18,219 nucleotides of DNA from Lachnospiraceae bacterium (GCA_003535955.1 DPZM01000020.1:1-18219), one strand, 5' to 3'. Positions 7,615-13,844 are shown, numbered from the stretch's first letter. Numbers and translations are program-made. The notes: generated by a model not told the origin, from the letters alone.

Positions 7615-7648
7615 CACATTTTCCTCCTTTGATCTTATTTTGTCAGAA

Positions 7649-7861
7649 TCAGGCTCTGGCTGCCATTCCGGCTATCCCGGCTATTATAAGTATCGGAAGG
7701 GCCACATATAAAAAGCCTCCGAATATCAACATAAGCACGACTGCCGGAAGAAATATAAGGTATACGGCTATCTTAAGCATGCCCCAGCCTACCTTGAACG
7801 CAAAGCCCAACAACTTTCCAAATACTGCAAAAAACATGATCATCATAAGCAGTGTCAACAT
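7649..7861 (-). CDS. Small membrane protein, two hydrophobic segments, function unknown
   Basis: The start at 7861 is chosen because GGAGG lies 8 nt before it (GGAGGAACAAAATATG); the ATG five codons upstream would place that SD inside the coding region. The 70-residue product begins MLTLLMMIMFFAVFGKLLG and is almost entirely hydrophobic, with helices at about 1-18 and 30-65 (IAVYLIFLPAVVLMLIFGGF, ALPILIIAGIAGMA) and a short Lys-containing hinge. It is the first gene of an operon with the DUF4342 protein, whose C-terminal half is also hydrophobic, so the two may act together at the membrane; this is inference. Confidence 0.7.
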   Translation of the reverse strand: MLTLLMMIMFFAVFGKLLGFAFKVGWGMLKIAVYLIFLPAVVLMLIFGGFLYVALPILIIAGIAGMAARA

Positions 7862-7902
7862 ATTTTGTTCCTCCATTCCAAGGATTTCTACCTTATACGT
7901 TT

Positions 7903-7908
7903 ATTATA
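7903..7908 (-). promoter_or_regulatory. Probable -10 box for the small membrane protein/DUF4342 operon
   Basis: A consensus TATAAT on the minus strand lies about 42 nt before the ATG at 7861. A TTAATC sixteen nt further upstream could be the -35 box but is a weak match. Confidence 0.4.
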
Positions 7909-8142
7909 GCTCTTTTTTTTGGAAGATTAATATCTGTTTCAGAAAAAAGCGGCATCCTATTTTTCTGAAAGAGCAAATATCGATCTGCCGGCTTTCAACG
8001 ATAAGAAGCATACTATTTAAGCTTTAATCCATCTTTTAGGAAAGATTAAAAATACATTAATTTATGATGAACCCCTTTTCATTTTTCATTTTCATACTAT
8101 CGTAAGGTTAATTTCTCTATACGATATTATACTAAAAAACGT
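7909..8142. other. Gene-free, AT-rich spacer
   Basis: No open frame with a start and SD was found on either strand. The stretch holds a TTTTCATTTTTCATTTTCAT simple repeat near 8077-8095 and a 7-bp inverted repeat TATCGTA/TACGATA (8098-8104 and 8120-8126). Neither was assigned a function. Confidence 0.5.
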
Positions 8143-8181
8143 CAAAACAGACCTAACCTGCACGGATTCGGGTTTGTTTTG
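8143..8181 (-). terminator. Inverted repeat, possible terminator for minus-strand transcripts crossing the CACGC array
   Basis: CAAAACAGACC pairs with GGTTTGTTTTG (one G-T pair) around a 17-nt interval. On the minus strand the right arm ends in CTGTTTTG and is followed by ACGTTTTTTAG, so a transcript from 8831 through the array could stop here. The arm sequence resembles that of the terminator at 4289-4330. Confidence 0.5.
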
Positions 8182-8199
8182 CACTTATTTACCAAAAGT
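8178..8199. repeat. First copy of a 22-bp element shared with 9938-9959
   Basis: The core TTTTGCACTTATTTA, followed by (C/T)CAAAA, occurs here and at 9938-9959 with one mismatch over 22 bp. This copy overlaps the end of the inverted repeat at 8143-8181 and lies 30 bp before the CACGC array. Confidence 0.6.
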
Positions 8200-8229
8200 T
8201 TCACGATGTCCTTAGTTTCATTAAAAAAG

Positions 8230-8567
8230 CACGCATAATATATTATTCTTGTATTCGCGTGCTTATCAAGGGCCAATATCCTCCGATTTCTTTCTGTATA
8301 ACACGCATTTAATTCTATATATTGGATTTGCGTGCTTGTTAAAAACCTGCCGGACACGCCAATTACCACCGTTTCTATTTTCGCGTGCCCATCTATTACT
8401 ATCCGGTGTTAAGTCTGGCACGCAGATCAGGTGCTACCATCGCTTTGCGTGTCAGGCACTCTTACAAACGACACGCAGAATTGACATATTCGGATAATTG
8501 CGTGTTCGTCAGTCATTTTTCTTGTTGCACCAGACATGCGAAGGCTGGAATATCTTTTCTATGCGTG
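8230..8567. repeat. Array of six inverted CACGC...GCGTG pairs with constant 22-23 nt interiors
   Basis: CACGC starts at 8230, 8302, 8355, 8419 and 8472, and CATGC (one mismatch) at 8535. GCGTG starts at 8257, 8330, 8383, 8447, 8500 and 8563. Within each pair the gap between arms is 22, 23, 23, 23, 23 and 23 nt. Between pairs the gaps are 40, 20, 31, 20 and 30 nt. The interiors and the gaps share no sequence. Arms extend to 6-8 bp in some pairs (AAGCACGC/GCGTGCTT in the first, ACACGCA/TGCGTGT in the fifth). By simple composition fewer than one such 5-mer would be expected in this length. It could be a chain of RNA hairpins in the 3' region of the 8577-8831 gene or a set of phased protein-binding sites; the sequence alone does not decide. 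Confidence 0.75.
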
Positions 8568-8576
8568 TTTTATTAT

Positions 8577-8831
8577 CTATTTTGAAATGTAAGCCCTGAG
8601 GATTTCAAATCCGCTGCGGTTCCGGTTTCCTTCAAGGGTGATGGTCATAGAAGCATCTTCCATGCGGTAATCTTCCCTGATGGGCTTCCCGATTGGTGCT
8701 TCCTTAAGCATCCTGTAATAATCAGCTATGATCTGAGGCAGGATAACGGTCTGGAAATGCGCTGCCTTCTCCGCTCCTGTACTGTTTTCTATCTGTTTTA
8801 TAAGTTCCTGCATCCATGATTCCATGTTCAT
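8577..8831 (-). CDS. Small hypothetical protein (84 aa)
   Basis: The ATG at 8831 has GAGGGA three nt upstream (GAGGGAAGATG), which supports this start. The product has no membrane segment and no motif I recognise. It reads as an amphipathic helical N-terminal half (MESWMQELIKQIENSTGAEK, then HFQTVILPQIIADYYRMLKE) and a C-terminal half that looks beta-rich (DASMTITLEGNRNRSGFEI). Downstream on its strand the next 400 nt contain no gene but the CACGC array, so the array may lie in its 3' untranslated region. Upstream lies the triple CCGTCCCC repeat, which may carry or have displaced its promoter. Function is unknown. Confidence 0.6.
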   Translation of the reverse strand: MNMESWMQELIKQIENSTGAEKAAHFQTVILPQIIADYYRMLKEAPIGKPIREDYRMEDASMTITLEGNRNRSGFEILRAYISK

Positions 8832-8873
8832 CTTCCCTCGTCATTTTAGAACCGCCCTGATGGACCGGCTTCG

Positions 8874-8942
8874 CATCGGAAAACCGTCCCCTGTTTGATC
8901 GGAAAACCATCCCCTGTTTGATCGGAGAACCGTCCCCTGTTT
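8874..8942. repeat. Three tandem 23-bp units of the GAACCGTCCCC repeat
   Basis: Units of the form (G/C)ATCGGAAAACCGTCCCCTG plus TTT start at 8874, 8897 and 8920 with one or two differences each. A degenerate piece (AGAACCGCCCTGATGG) precedes them at 8848. The same core occurs at 9965-9983 and, shorter, at 18149-18161. It lies between the divergent 8577-8831 and 8966-9721 genes. Confidence 0.85.
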
Positions 8943-8947
8943 CATTA

Positions 8948-8956
8948 TGGTATAAT
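8948..8956 (+). promoter_or_regulatory. Extended -10 promoter of the YwaF-like gene, possibly giving a leaderless mRNA
   Basis: TGGTATAAT is a perfect extended -10 (TGnTATAAT). Only 9 nt separate it from the ATG at 8966, so transcription would begin 0-3 nt before the start codon. No SD is present. No good -35 is seen; the position where it would be expected is repeat sequence. Confidence 0.55.
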
Positions 8957-8965
8957 ATCTATACT

Positions 8966-9721
8966 ATGAAGTTATTCTTTACTTACGAAACCGATCTTCC
9001 CGCAAATGTGGGATATGAATTATACAGCCTGCCGCATATTGCTGCCATAGCCGTGAGCATGCTGATGATCGTGTCGATCACGGTCATGTATGCGGTATCT
9101 GCGCCCCGCAGGAAGGCGTCGATCCGCAAACTTACAGCTGTTATCCCTGTCATACTGATAGCAGTGAGGCTTACTTACGTCGTTTTGTACGGAGCTTCCG
9201 TGGTATATGAGCTTCCGCTCCACCTGTGCAGCATGACGGGATTCTTTTGCTTTATTTACGAGTTTTTCCTTAAAAAGTCACCTTTTATCCGCTCCGTGCT
9301 CGGACAGGCCATGTATTCCCTCTGCCTTCCCGGGGCATTGATGGCTATCCTTTTCCCAAACGGCACTATTTATCCGATAATCCACTATATCTCATTTGAA
9401 AGTTACCTGTTTCACATTCTTATAATCGCATATATATGCATAAGGATACATGATAAGGGGATCGAACCTGATATCAGAGAGGCATATAAGGGCATTCTTT
9501 TCCTGCTTGCGATCGTCCCTCCCGTATATCTGTTCAATGTTATCTTTAAAACAAACTATATGTTTGTAATATGGCCGTCGGCAGGCTCTCCGCTTTACGG
9601 CTTTTTCAAGATGGGTGGATATGCCGGATACCGGATCGGATATGCATTTACGGCTGTATTTGTAATATATCTTATGAACATTCTTTACATACCCGTATCC
9701 CGGCTTATTTCTAAAGGATAA
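8966..9721 (+). CDS. YwaF/TIGR02206 family integral membrane protein
   Basis: The protein has 251 residues from the ATG at 8966 (MKLFFTYETDLPANV). A longer frame from 8918 would begin inside the CCGTCCCC repeat and code a repeat-derived peptide, so it is rejected. Six or seven hydrophobic segments are visible (HIAAIAVSMLMIVSITVMYA, AVIPVILIAVRLTYVVLYG and others). The family signature region is ELPLHLCSMTGFFCFIYEFF near residues 77-96, and TNYMFV with PSAGSPLYG comes late in the protein. Members are conserved in Firmicutes; their role is not established. It has no SD and an extended -10 nine nt upstream. It appears monocistronic; no terminator is obvious. Confidence 0.8.
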   Translation: MKLFFTYETDLPANVGYELYSLPHIAAIAVSMLMIVSITVMYAVSAPRRKASIRKLTAVIPVILIAVRLTYVVLYGASVVYELPLHLCSMTGFFCFIYEFFLKKSPFIRSVLGQAMYSLCLPGALMAILFPNGTIYPIIHYISFESYLFHILIIAYICIRIHDKGIEPDIREAYKGILFLLAIVPPVYLFNVIFKTNYMFVIWPSAGSPLYGFFKMGGYAGYRIGYAFTAVFVIYLMNILYIPVSRLISKG

Positions 9722-9753
9722 TCTGCCTCCATATTTTGTACCGTCGGTTTTGT

Positions 9754-9944
9754 CTAAATGTGAACCGGTGGTCTGTCGTCCTGTTCCTGCTTAGCACCGG
9801 GTCCGTCACCCTGTTCCTGCTTTGTGTCGGGTTCGTCCACAAGTTCCAATCTTCGTCCGATAAGAACCGTCGGGATCATGAACAGCACAAACAGGATAAA
9901 ACTCTCAGTATTATTAAGGTTTCTTCCGAGCAGCGGTTTTGCAC
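9754..9944 (-). pseudogene. Possible C-terminal gene remnant (one membrane helix and an acidic Gln/Glu tail)
   Basis: The minus strand is open from a TAA near 9948 to TAG at 9754-9756 and reads PLLGRNLNNTES, FILFVLFMIPTVLIGRRLEL, then VDEPDTKQEQGDGPGAKQEQ and DDRPPVHI. A hydrophobic helix followed by RR and an acidic tail with the imperfectly repeated KQEQ looks like the end of a real membrane protein. There is no start codon with an SD; the frame begins directly next to the 22-bp element and the CCGTCCCC repeat, which probably replaced its 5' part. I do not recognise the family. It may be a chance frame. Confidence 0.35.
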
Positions 9945-9959
9945 TTATTTATCAAAAAT
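9938..9959. repeat. Second copy of the 22-bp TTTTGCACTTATTTA element
   Basis: This matches 8178-8199 with one mismatch over 22 bp. Here it directly abuts the GAACCGTCCCC repeat at 9957-9986, which suggests that the two are parts of one larger dispersed element. Confidence 0.6.
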
Positions 9960-10638
9960 GAACCGAGGAACCGTCCCCTGTTTCACACTTGTCCAAAAGA
10001 TATAAGAGATCCGTAATTGAATCGATTATGAAATCGGCGCCGGAATTATGTAAACTAACCCTGTCCGAATTACCGTATGTCACACCGCAGGTATATGCTC
10101 CCGCTCCCTTTCCCATCTCAATGTCTACAGGCATGTCCCCTACCACCAAAGCCTTATCGGTCTTAAGGGAAAACCTCTCAAGGGTCTTAAGGACCGGGTC
10201 GGGACAGGGTTTAAGACGCTCGGTATCTTCACCGCACAGGATAAACTGAAATGTTTCATCCATACCCCAGCCGGCCAGAAATTCATGCAATGACTTCTTA
10301 TTTCTTGAGGTTGCTATGGTGCATATGATGTCCCTGTTTCCCAATTCGGCAAGCACCTCCTTGACACCCTCAAAACATACCGGCGGCATCGTTACCTTCA
10401 GCTCATCAAATCTTTTTCTGTACTTTACCACCAGCTCACCCAGCCTCTCATCCGAAAGATCCGGATAAAACATTTTAAATCCTGCCTTGGCGGTAAGCCC
10501 TATAGTAGATGCACAGGCCTCCTCGTCAAAAACCTTAAGGCCTTCGCTCTTCATGGTTTCCTGCTTCGCGGTCACGATCGCCTTTCTTGTATCGGCTATC
10601 GTCCCGTCAAAATCAAATATGACCATTCGTATATCCAT
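9952..10638 (-). CDS. HAD family hydrolase, phosphoglycolate phosphatase-like
   Basis: This 228-residue cytoplasmic phosphatase has all four HAD motifs: DFDGT (nucleophile Asp9, acid/base Asp11), IATSRN (Thr110/Ser111), Lys143 in RLKPCPDP, and GDMPVD (Asp168, Asp172). A helical cap lies between motifs I and II (~20-85), as in Gph/beta-phosphoglucomutase relatives; the substrate cannot be told. The ATG at 10638 follows AAAGGA at 8 nt. An ATG two codons earlier (10644) is possible, and one at 10680 has no SD. The last ~11 codons (CETGDGSSVHF) are encoded by the dispersed CCGTCCCC repeat at 9957-9986, so the natural C-terminus after LLYLLDK was replaced by repeat sequence up to a TGA just beyond it. 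The catalytic core is intact, so activity is likely kept. Confidence 0.88.
   Translation of the reverse strand: MDIRMVIFDFDGTIADTRKAIVTAKQETMKSEGLKVFDEEACASTIGLTAKAGFKMFYPDLSDERLGELVVKYRKRFDELKVTMPPVCFEGVKEVLAELGNRDIICTIATSRNKKSLHEFLAGWGMDETFQFILCGEDTERLKPCPDPVLKTLERFSLKTDKALVVGDMPVDIEMGKGAGAYTCGVTYGNSDRVSLHNSGADFIIDSITDLLYLLDKCETGDGSSVHF
9957..9986. repeat. GAACCGTCCCC dispersed repeat, single copy
   Basis: AATGAACCGAGGAACCGTCC followed by CCTGTTTCAC shares its first 11 bases with the hairpin arm at 235-245 and its second half with the tandem units at 8874-8942. It overlaps the 3' end of the HAD gene. Confidence 0.75.
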
Positions 10639-10802
10639 TTCCATATCCTTTCCGGTTCCTTTTATTTTCCGCGAATGCATAAATGTTATGCACTATGATT
10701 ATATATAAAAAACCGGGAAAATGAAACAGATGCAAAAAAGGACCTGCGGTCACGAAAATATGTTATTATATACAGTGGAAAAAATCATACGGAGAAATGA
10801 TC

Positions 10803-12110
10803 ATGGAAAAAGCAGTTAAAACATCTCAAAAGCTTTTGGAATTCATCGATGCGTCTCCATCGTGTTTTCATGTTATTGAGAATGTAAAGATGGAACTTAA
10901 GGATTATACCGAGCTTAAGGAAAATGAGGAATGGGATCTGAAGCATGGACATGGATACTATATAGTCCGCAATTCATCATCCCTTATCTCCTTTTTCATA
11001 CCGGGATCATATGAAAGAAAAAACGGTGGGCATCTGAACGGCTTCAGGATATGCGCCGCCCATTGTGATTCTCCCCTTTTTAAGATAAAGCCGAATGCGG
11101 AGATAGCTGTCGAAGACCACTATAAGGTCCTGAATGTGGAAAAATACGGCGGGATGATCCTGTCTTCCTGGTTAGACAGGCCCCTGTCGGTGGCAGGACG
11201 TGTGTTTTTTGATTCTGAAGGAATCATTAGGGAGAAGCTTGTTAATATAGACCGGGATGTCCTTATCATACCGAATGTGGCGATCCATATGAACAGGGAT
11301 GCAAACGACGGATATAAGTTTAATCCGGCAAAGGATCTTCGTCCCCTCTTTGCCGCTTCGGTTTTCGGTGAGGATGATAATGGTTCCCTTCTTAAGCTGA
11401 CAGCGGACGAAGCAGGTATCAGTCCGGAGCAGATACTTGGTACGGATCTGTTTTTGTATGATCGTGTAAAGGGAACCTTTATCGGGGCGGATAAGGAAAT
11501 CATAGCCTCCCGCTCTCTTGATGACCTGCAGTGTGTATACGCTCTGGTGAGAGGATTTTCGGAAAGTCTTTATGAGCCGGGAAACGGCATACCCGTACTC
11601 TGTATCTTTAACAATGAAGAAGTGGGCAGCCTTACCGGACAGGGAGCGGATTCCACTTTTCTAAAAGATGTACTTGAGAGGATAGCCTCATCGGTTATCA
11701 AGGCAGGTCTTGGCAGTGTCCTTCCGGACAGCTTCATGATCTCGGCAGACAATGCCCATGCGGTACATCCCAATCATCCCGAGTACGCCGATCCCACCAA
11801 TAAGCCGTACTTAAATAAGGGTATAGTGATCAAGTATAATGCCAATCAGAAATATACAACCGACGGGCGGTCAGAGGCCCTTATCCGGAAATTGTGCAGG
11901 GATAACGGAATTCCGGTACAGACCTATGCCAACCGGTCGGATATAGCCGGCGGTTCCACGCTAGGTAACCTGAGCAACCGGCACGTTTCCCTGAGCACGG
12001 TCGATATCGGTCTTCCGCAGCTGGCCATGCATTCGTCGTACGAAACGGCCGGAACATATGACACACAATATCTTATAGATCTTATAAAAGCTTTTTTGAC
12101 TTTCAACTAG
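10803..12110 (+). CDS. apeB: M18 family aminopeptidase
   Basis: This 435-residue, two-zinc cytoplasmic aminopeptidase is of the usual M18 length (about 430). It removes N-terminal residues (acidic or neutral, depending on member) from peptides. Visible ligands and catalytic residues are His87 in AAHCDSP, Asp240 in SRSLDDLQ, Glu272/Glu273 in NNEEVGS, Asp316 in SADNAHAVHPN and His410 in AMHSSYE. The ATG at 10803 is 8 nt after GGAG; the ATG at 10797 would be only 2 nt after it and is rejected. A TATTAT at 10764-10769 may be the -10 box. The gene is divergent from the HAD gene. The XRE gene follows after 22 nt with its own SD, so the pair is probably co-transcribed. The apeB symbol is by family resemblance. 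Confidence 0.93.
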   Translation: MEKAVKTSQKLLEFIDASPSCFHVIENVKMELKDYTELKENEEWDLKHGHGYYIVRNSSSLISFFIPGSYERKNGGHLNGFRICAAHCDSPLFKIKPNAEIAVEDHYKVLNVEKYGGMILSSWLDRPLSVAGRVFFDSEGIIREKLVNIDRDVLIIPNVAIHMNRDANDGYKFNPAKDLRPLFAASVFGEDDNGSLLKLTADEAGISPEQILGTDLFLYDRVKGTFIGADKEIIASRSLDDLQCVYALVRGFSESLYEPGNGIPVLCIFNNEEVGSLTGQGADSTFLKDVLERIASSVIKAGLGSVLPDSFMISADNAHAVHPNHPEYADPTNKPYLNKGIVIKYNANQKYTTDGRSEALIRKLCRDNGIPVQTYANRSDIAGGSTLGNLSNRHVSLSTVDIGLPQLAMHSSYETAGTYDTQYLIDLIKAFLTFN

Positions 12111-12132
12111 TTATGTAAACCAGGAGGGACTT

Positions 12133-12633
12133 ATGGGACGTGCATCTGTAAAAGAAAATAAATCAATATACCAGTTAATAAGGGAAGAACTTAAGCTCAC
12201 CCGGGAAAAGGCAAGTGAAATGACCGGATTTATGTCCCCGGAACATATAGAGAAGATCGAAAACGGGAAGATAAATGTCCAGCCGGATGATGTAATGGCA
12301 CTTGCGGAATGCTATAAAGCCCCCAAGCTGTGCAATTACTACTGTTCAAACGAATGTCCCATAGGGGAGAAATACATTCCGGAGGTTCAGGTAAAGGATC
12401 TTGCCCAGATAGCCATCGAAACCCTTAATTCGTTAAACAGGATAAACCGGGAAAAGGACCGGCTCCTTGAGATAATCGAGGACGGAAAGGTAACGGATGA
12501 CGAGATATCCGATTTTGTTTCGATCAAGAAAACCTTCGATAAGATATCCTTATCGGTCAATACCCTCCAGTTGTGGGTGAACCAGGCAATTGCGGACGGG
12601 AATCTGGACAGGTCGATTTTTGATGATCAGTGA
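12133..12633 (+). CDS. XRE-family helix-turn-helix protein with Cys-containing linker
   Basis: This is a 166-residue protein with GGAGGGACTT directly before the ATG. Residues ~12-66 form an XRE/Cro-C1 type helix-turn-helix (IYQLIREELKLTREKASEMT, MSPEHIEKIENGKINVQPDD). A cysteine-containing linker follows (CNYYCSNECPIG, ~68-79). The rest (~90-160) is helical (LAQIAIETLNSLNRINREKD, DEISDFVSIKKTFDKISLSV) and may be a dimerisation or effector part. The three cysteines spaced CxxxCxxxC could bind a metal or sense redox; that is inference. It follows the aminopeptidase gene by 22 nt, so it is probably in the same transcript. The target genes are unknown. Confidence 0.85.
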   Translation: MGRASVKENKSIYQLIREELKLTREKASEMTGFMSPEHIEKIENGKINVQPDDVMALAECYKAPKLCNYYCSNECPIGEKYIPEVQVKDLAQIAIETLNSLNRINREKDRLLEIIEDGKVTDDEISDFVSIKKTFDKISLSVNTLQLWVNQAIADGNLDRSIFDDQ

Positions 12634-12680
12634 AGATCCATAGGGTAAAAAACAAGATATTGTTATTTCGCAGGTTAGGA

Positions 12681-13346
12681 TCACTTTAAGATAGGTCTTG
12701 TTATATGTACGTTGAAAAACTCGATGAGCGGGCCCATGAAAAATGCCGTTATTATCGTACCTATTCCGGCTATTGTCGGGATCTTTGGTATAGTACCTCC
12801 GGATAAGAGGAACAGAACCACACCAAGTATAACGCATACTATGTCGGTGATGATCCTTACATACTGGAACTTCCCCTTTTTCCACGTATTGCATATTATG
12901 AGGGCTATGGCATCATATGTCGAAACACCCAGATCGGCCGTCATATAGAAGGCAGATCCGAAACAGATGATGACCACTCCCACAACAAGACATATGATCC
13001 TGACGGTAATGGATGGATCGACGATCACAGTCTGCAGGTATTCATATGTGAACTGCGTGATATATCCAAGGAGAAAGAGATTTATAAATGTGGCTATCCC
13101 TATATAATGCCTGTCAAATACAAGAGCAAAGAGGAGGAGGACCGCATTTGTGATCACGTACAGGGTGCCGAATTTAATAGGAACTATTGCATCAAGACCG
13201 GCCATAAATGACTGAAAGGGGTCAACCCCCAGTGCCGCGATCTTAAATATTCCCACACTTATCGCACAGATTATCACTCCGAAAAGGGACATTGCCACCC
13301 TTTTTGCTCTTTTGTTGTCTTTTACATTTGAATTATCTGCATTCAT
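12681..13346 (-). CDS. YczE-like (YitT-related) integral membrane protein
   Basis: This 221-residue protein has a short charged N-terminus (MNADNSNVKDNKRAKR) and about five hydrophobic segments. The family-type segments are GIFKIAALGVDPFQSFMAGL near residues 33-52 and YMTADLGVSTYDAIALIICN later, the duplicated glycine/aspartate motif of YczE/YitT relatives. The substrate is unknown. Its ATG overlaps the stop of the upstream marR-type gene as ATGA, so the two are translationally coupled and share the promoter at 13816-13844. It meets the XRE gene tail to tail 47 nt away. Confidence 0.85.
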   Translation of the reverse strand: MNADNSNVKDNKRAKRVAMSLFGVIICAISVGIFKIAALGVDPFQSFMAGLDAIVPIKFGTLYVITNAVLLLFALVFDRHYIGIATFINLFLLGYITQFTYEYLQTVIVDPSITVRIICLVVGVVIICFGSAFYMTADLGVSTYDAIALIICNTWKKGKFQYVRIITDIVCVILGVVLFLLSGGTIPKIPTIAGIGTIITAFFMGPLIEFFNVHITRPILK

Positions 13347-13783
13347 TTTTTGCCATCCTCCAGGATTTTATACAAAAGCCCGTAAAGGTGTTTTACCTCA
13401 TTCTCGTTTAGCGGTGATCTCCTGCAAGACATTTTAGCAGGAATATCCTTACATTTTTCCTTAAGCTCGTTCCCCTTCTTTGTGATGCTCACGATCGTTA
13501 TACGTTCATCTTCTTTTGAGCGCTCTCTGGTAACATATCCTTCATTTTCGAGCCTTTTTAAAAGCGGAGTCAGGGTTCCCGCATCCAAATGGAGTATTTC
13601 CCCCATCTGTCCTACGTTTACGCACTCCTTCTCCCACAGGACCATAAGCACAATGTACTGGGTGTATGTAAGTCCCAGCGGTTTAAGATAAGGAGTATAG
13701 GAACTCACGATCTTTCTTCCGCAGGCATACAGCGGAAAACATAACTGATTTTTTAATAAAAGCTGTTCGTATTCTTGTGCCAT
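13343..13783 (-). CDS. MarR family regulator, OhrR-like one-cysteine peroxide sensor
   Basis: This is a 146-residue winged-helix regulator. The N-terminus LLLKNQLCFPLYACGRKIVS and PYLKPLGLTYTQYIVLMVLW match OhrR: the reactive Cys15 and the tyrosines at 19, 29 and 40 all sit at the positions known from Bacillus subtilis OhrR, where Cys15 is oxidised by organic hydroperoxides. The recognition helix and wing region are LDAGTLTPLLKRLENEGYVT and RERSKEDERITIVSITKKG. An additional Cys21 is present. AGAGG lies 7 nt before the ATG. It is the first gene of an operon with the YczE-like gene and is divergent from the MATE gene. A palindrome in its own promoter suggests autorepression. No ohr peroxidase gene is next to it, so it may be an OhrR-like regulator of efflux. 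Confidence 0.9.
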   Translation of the reverse strand: MAQEYEQLLLKNQLCFPLYACGRKIVSSYTPYLKPLGLTYTQYIVLMVLWEKECVNVGQMGEILHLDAGTLTPLLKRLENEGYVTRERSKEDERITIVSITKKGNELKEKCKDIPAKMSCRRSPLNENEVKHLYGLLYKILEDGKK

Positions 13784-13815
13784 TTGTCTACCTCTTCCTC
13801 ATTGTCTTTCATCAT

Positions 13816-13844
13816 ATTATATTGCGCGCAATATATGATGTCAA
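13816..13844 (-). promoter_or_regulatory. Consensus promoter of the OhrR-like operon
   Basis: On the minus strand TTGACA (13839-13844) and TATAAT (13816-13821) are both perfect and 17 nt apart. Transcription would start near 13809, about 26 nt before the ATG at 13783. The spacer is almost entirely the palindrome 13818-13835. Confidence 0.85.
13818..13835. promoter_or_regulatory. Probable operator of the OhrR-like repressor (18-bp perfect palindrome)
   Basis: TATATTGCGCGCAATATA is a perfect 18-bp palindrome and the symmetry resumes with CAT/ATG three bases further out. It fills the -10/-35 spacer of the regulator's own promoter and ends 34 bp before the -10 box of the divergent MATE gene. MarR/OhrR dimers bind palindromes of this size. 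Confidence 0.75.

Noticed and set aside
8142..8369. 75-aa minus-strand frame across the array
   Set aside because: It starts at a GTG without an SD, overlaps the inverted repeat and two array units, and has no recognisable protein features.
8249..8497. 82-aa plus-strand frame across the array
   Set aside because: No SD is present, and the sequence is dictated by repeats; it is a chance frame.
8230..8567. CRISPR array or integron attC array
   Set aside because: The conserved part is only 5-8 bp and alternates in orientation. There is no 23-47 bp direct repeat, no cas or integrase gene, and no attC GTTRRRY sites.
8918..8965. 16-codon N-terminal extension of the YwaF-like protein
   Set aside because: It is coded largely by the CCGTCCCC repeat and crosses the -10 box; the ATG at 8966 begins the family-like sequence.
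9736..10005. 89-aa plus-strand frame
   Set aside because: It has no SD, crosses the repeat and the 3' end of the HAD gene, and its composition is not protein-like beyond one chance helix.
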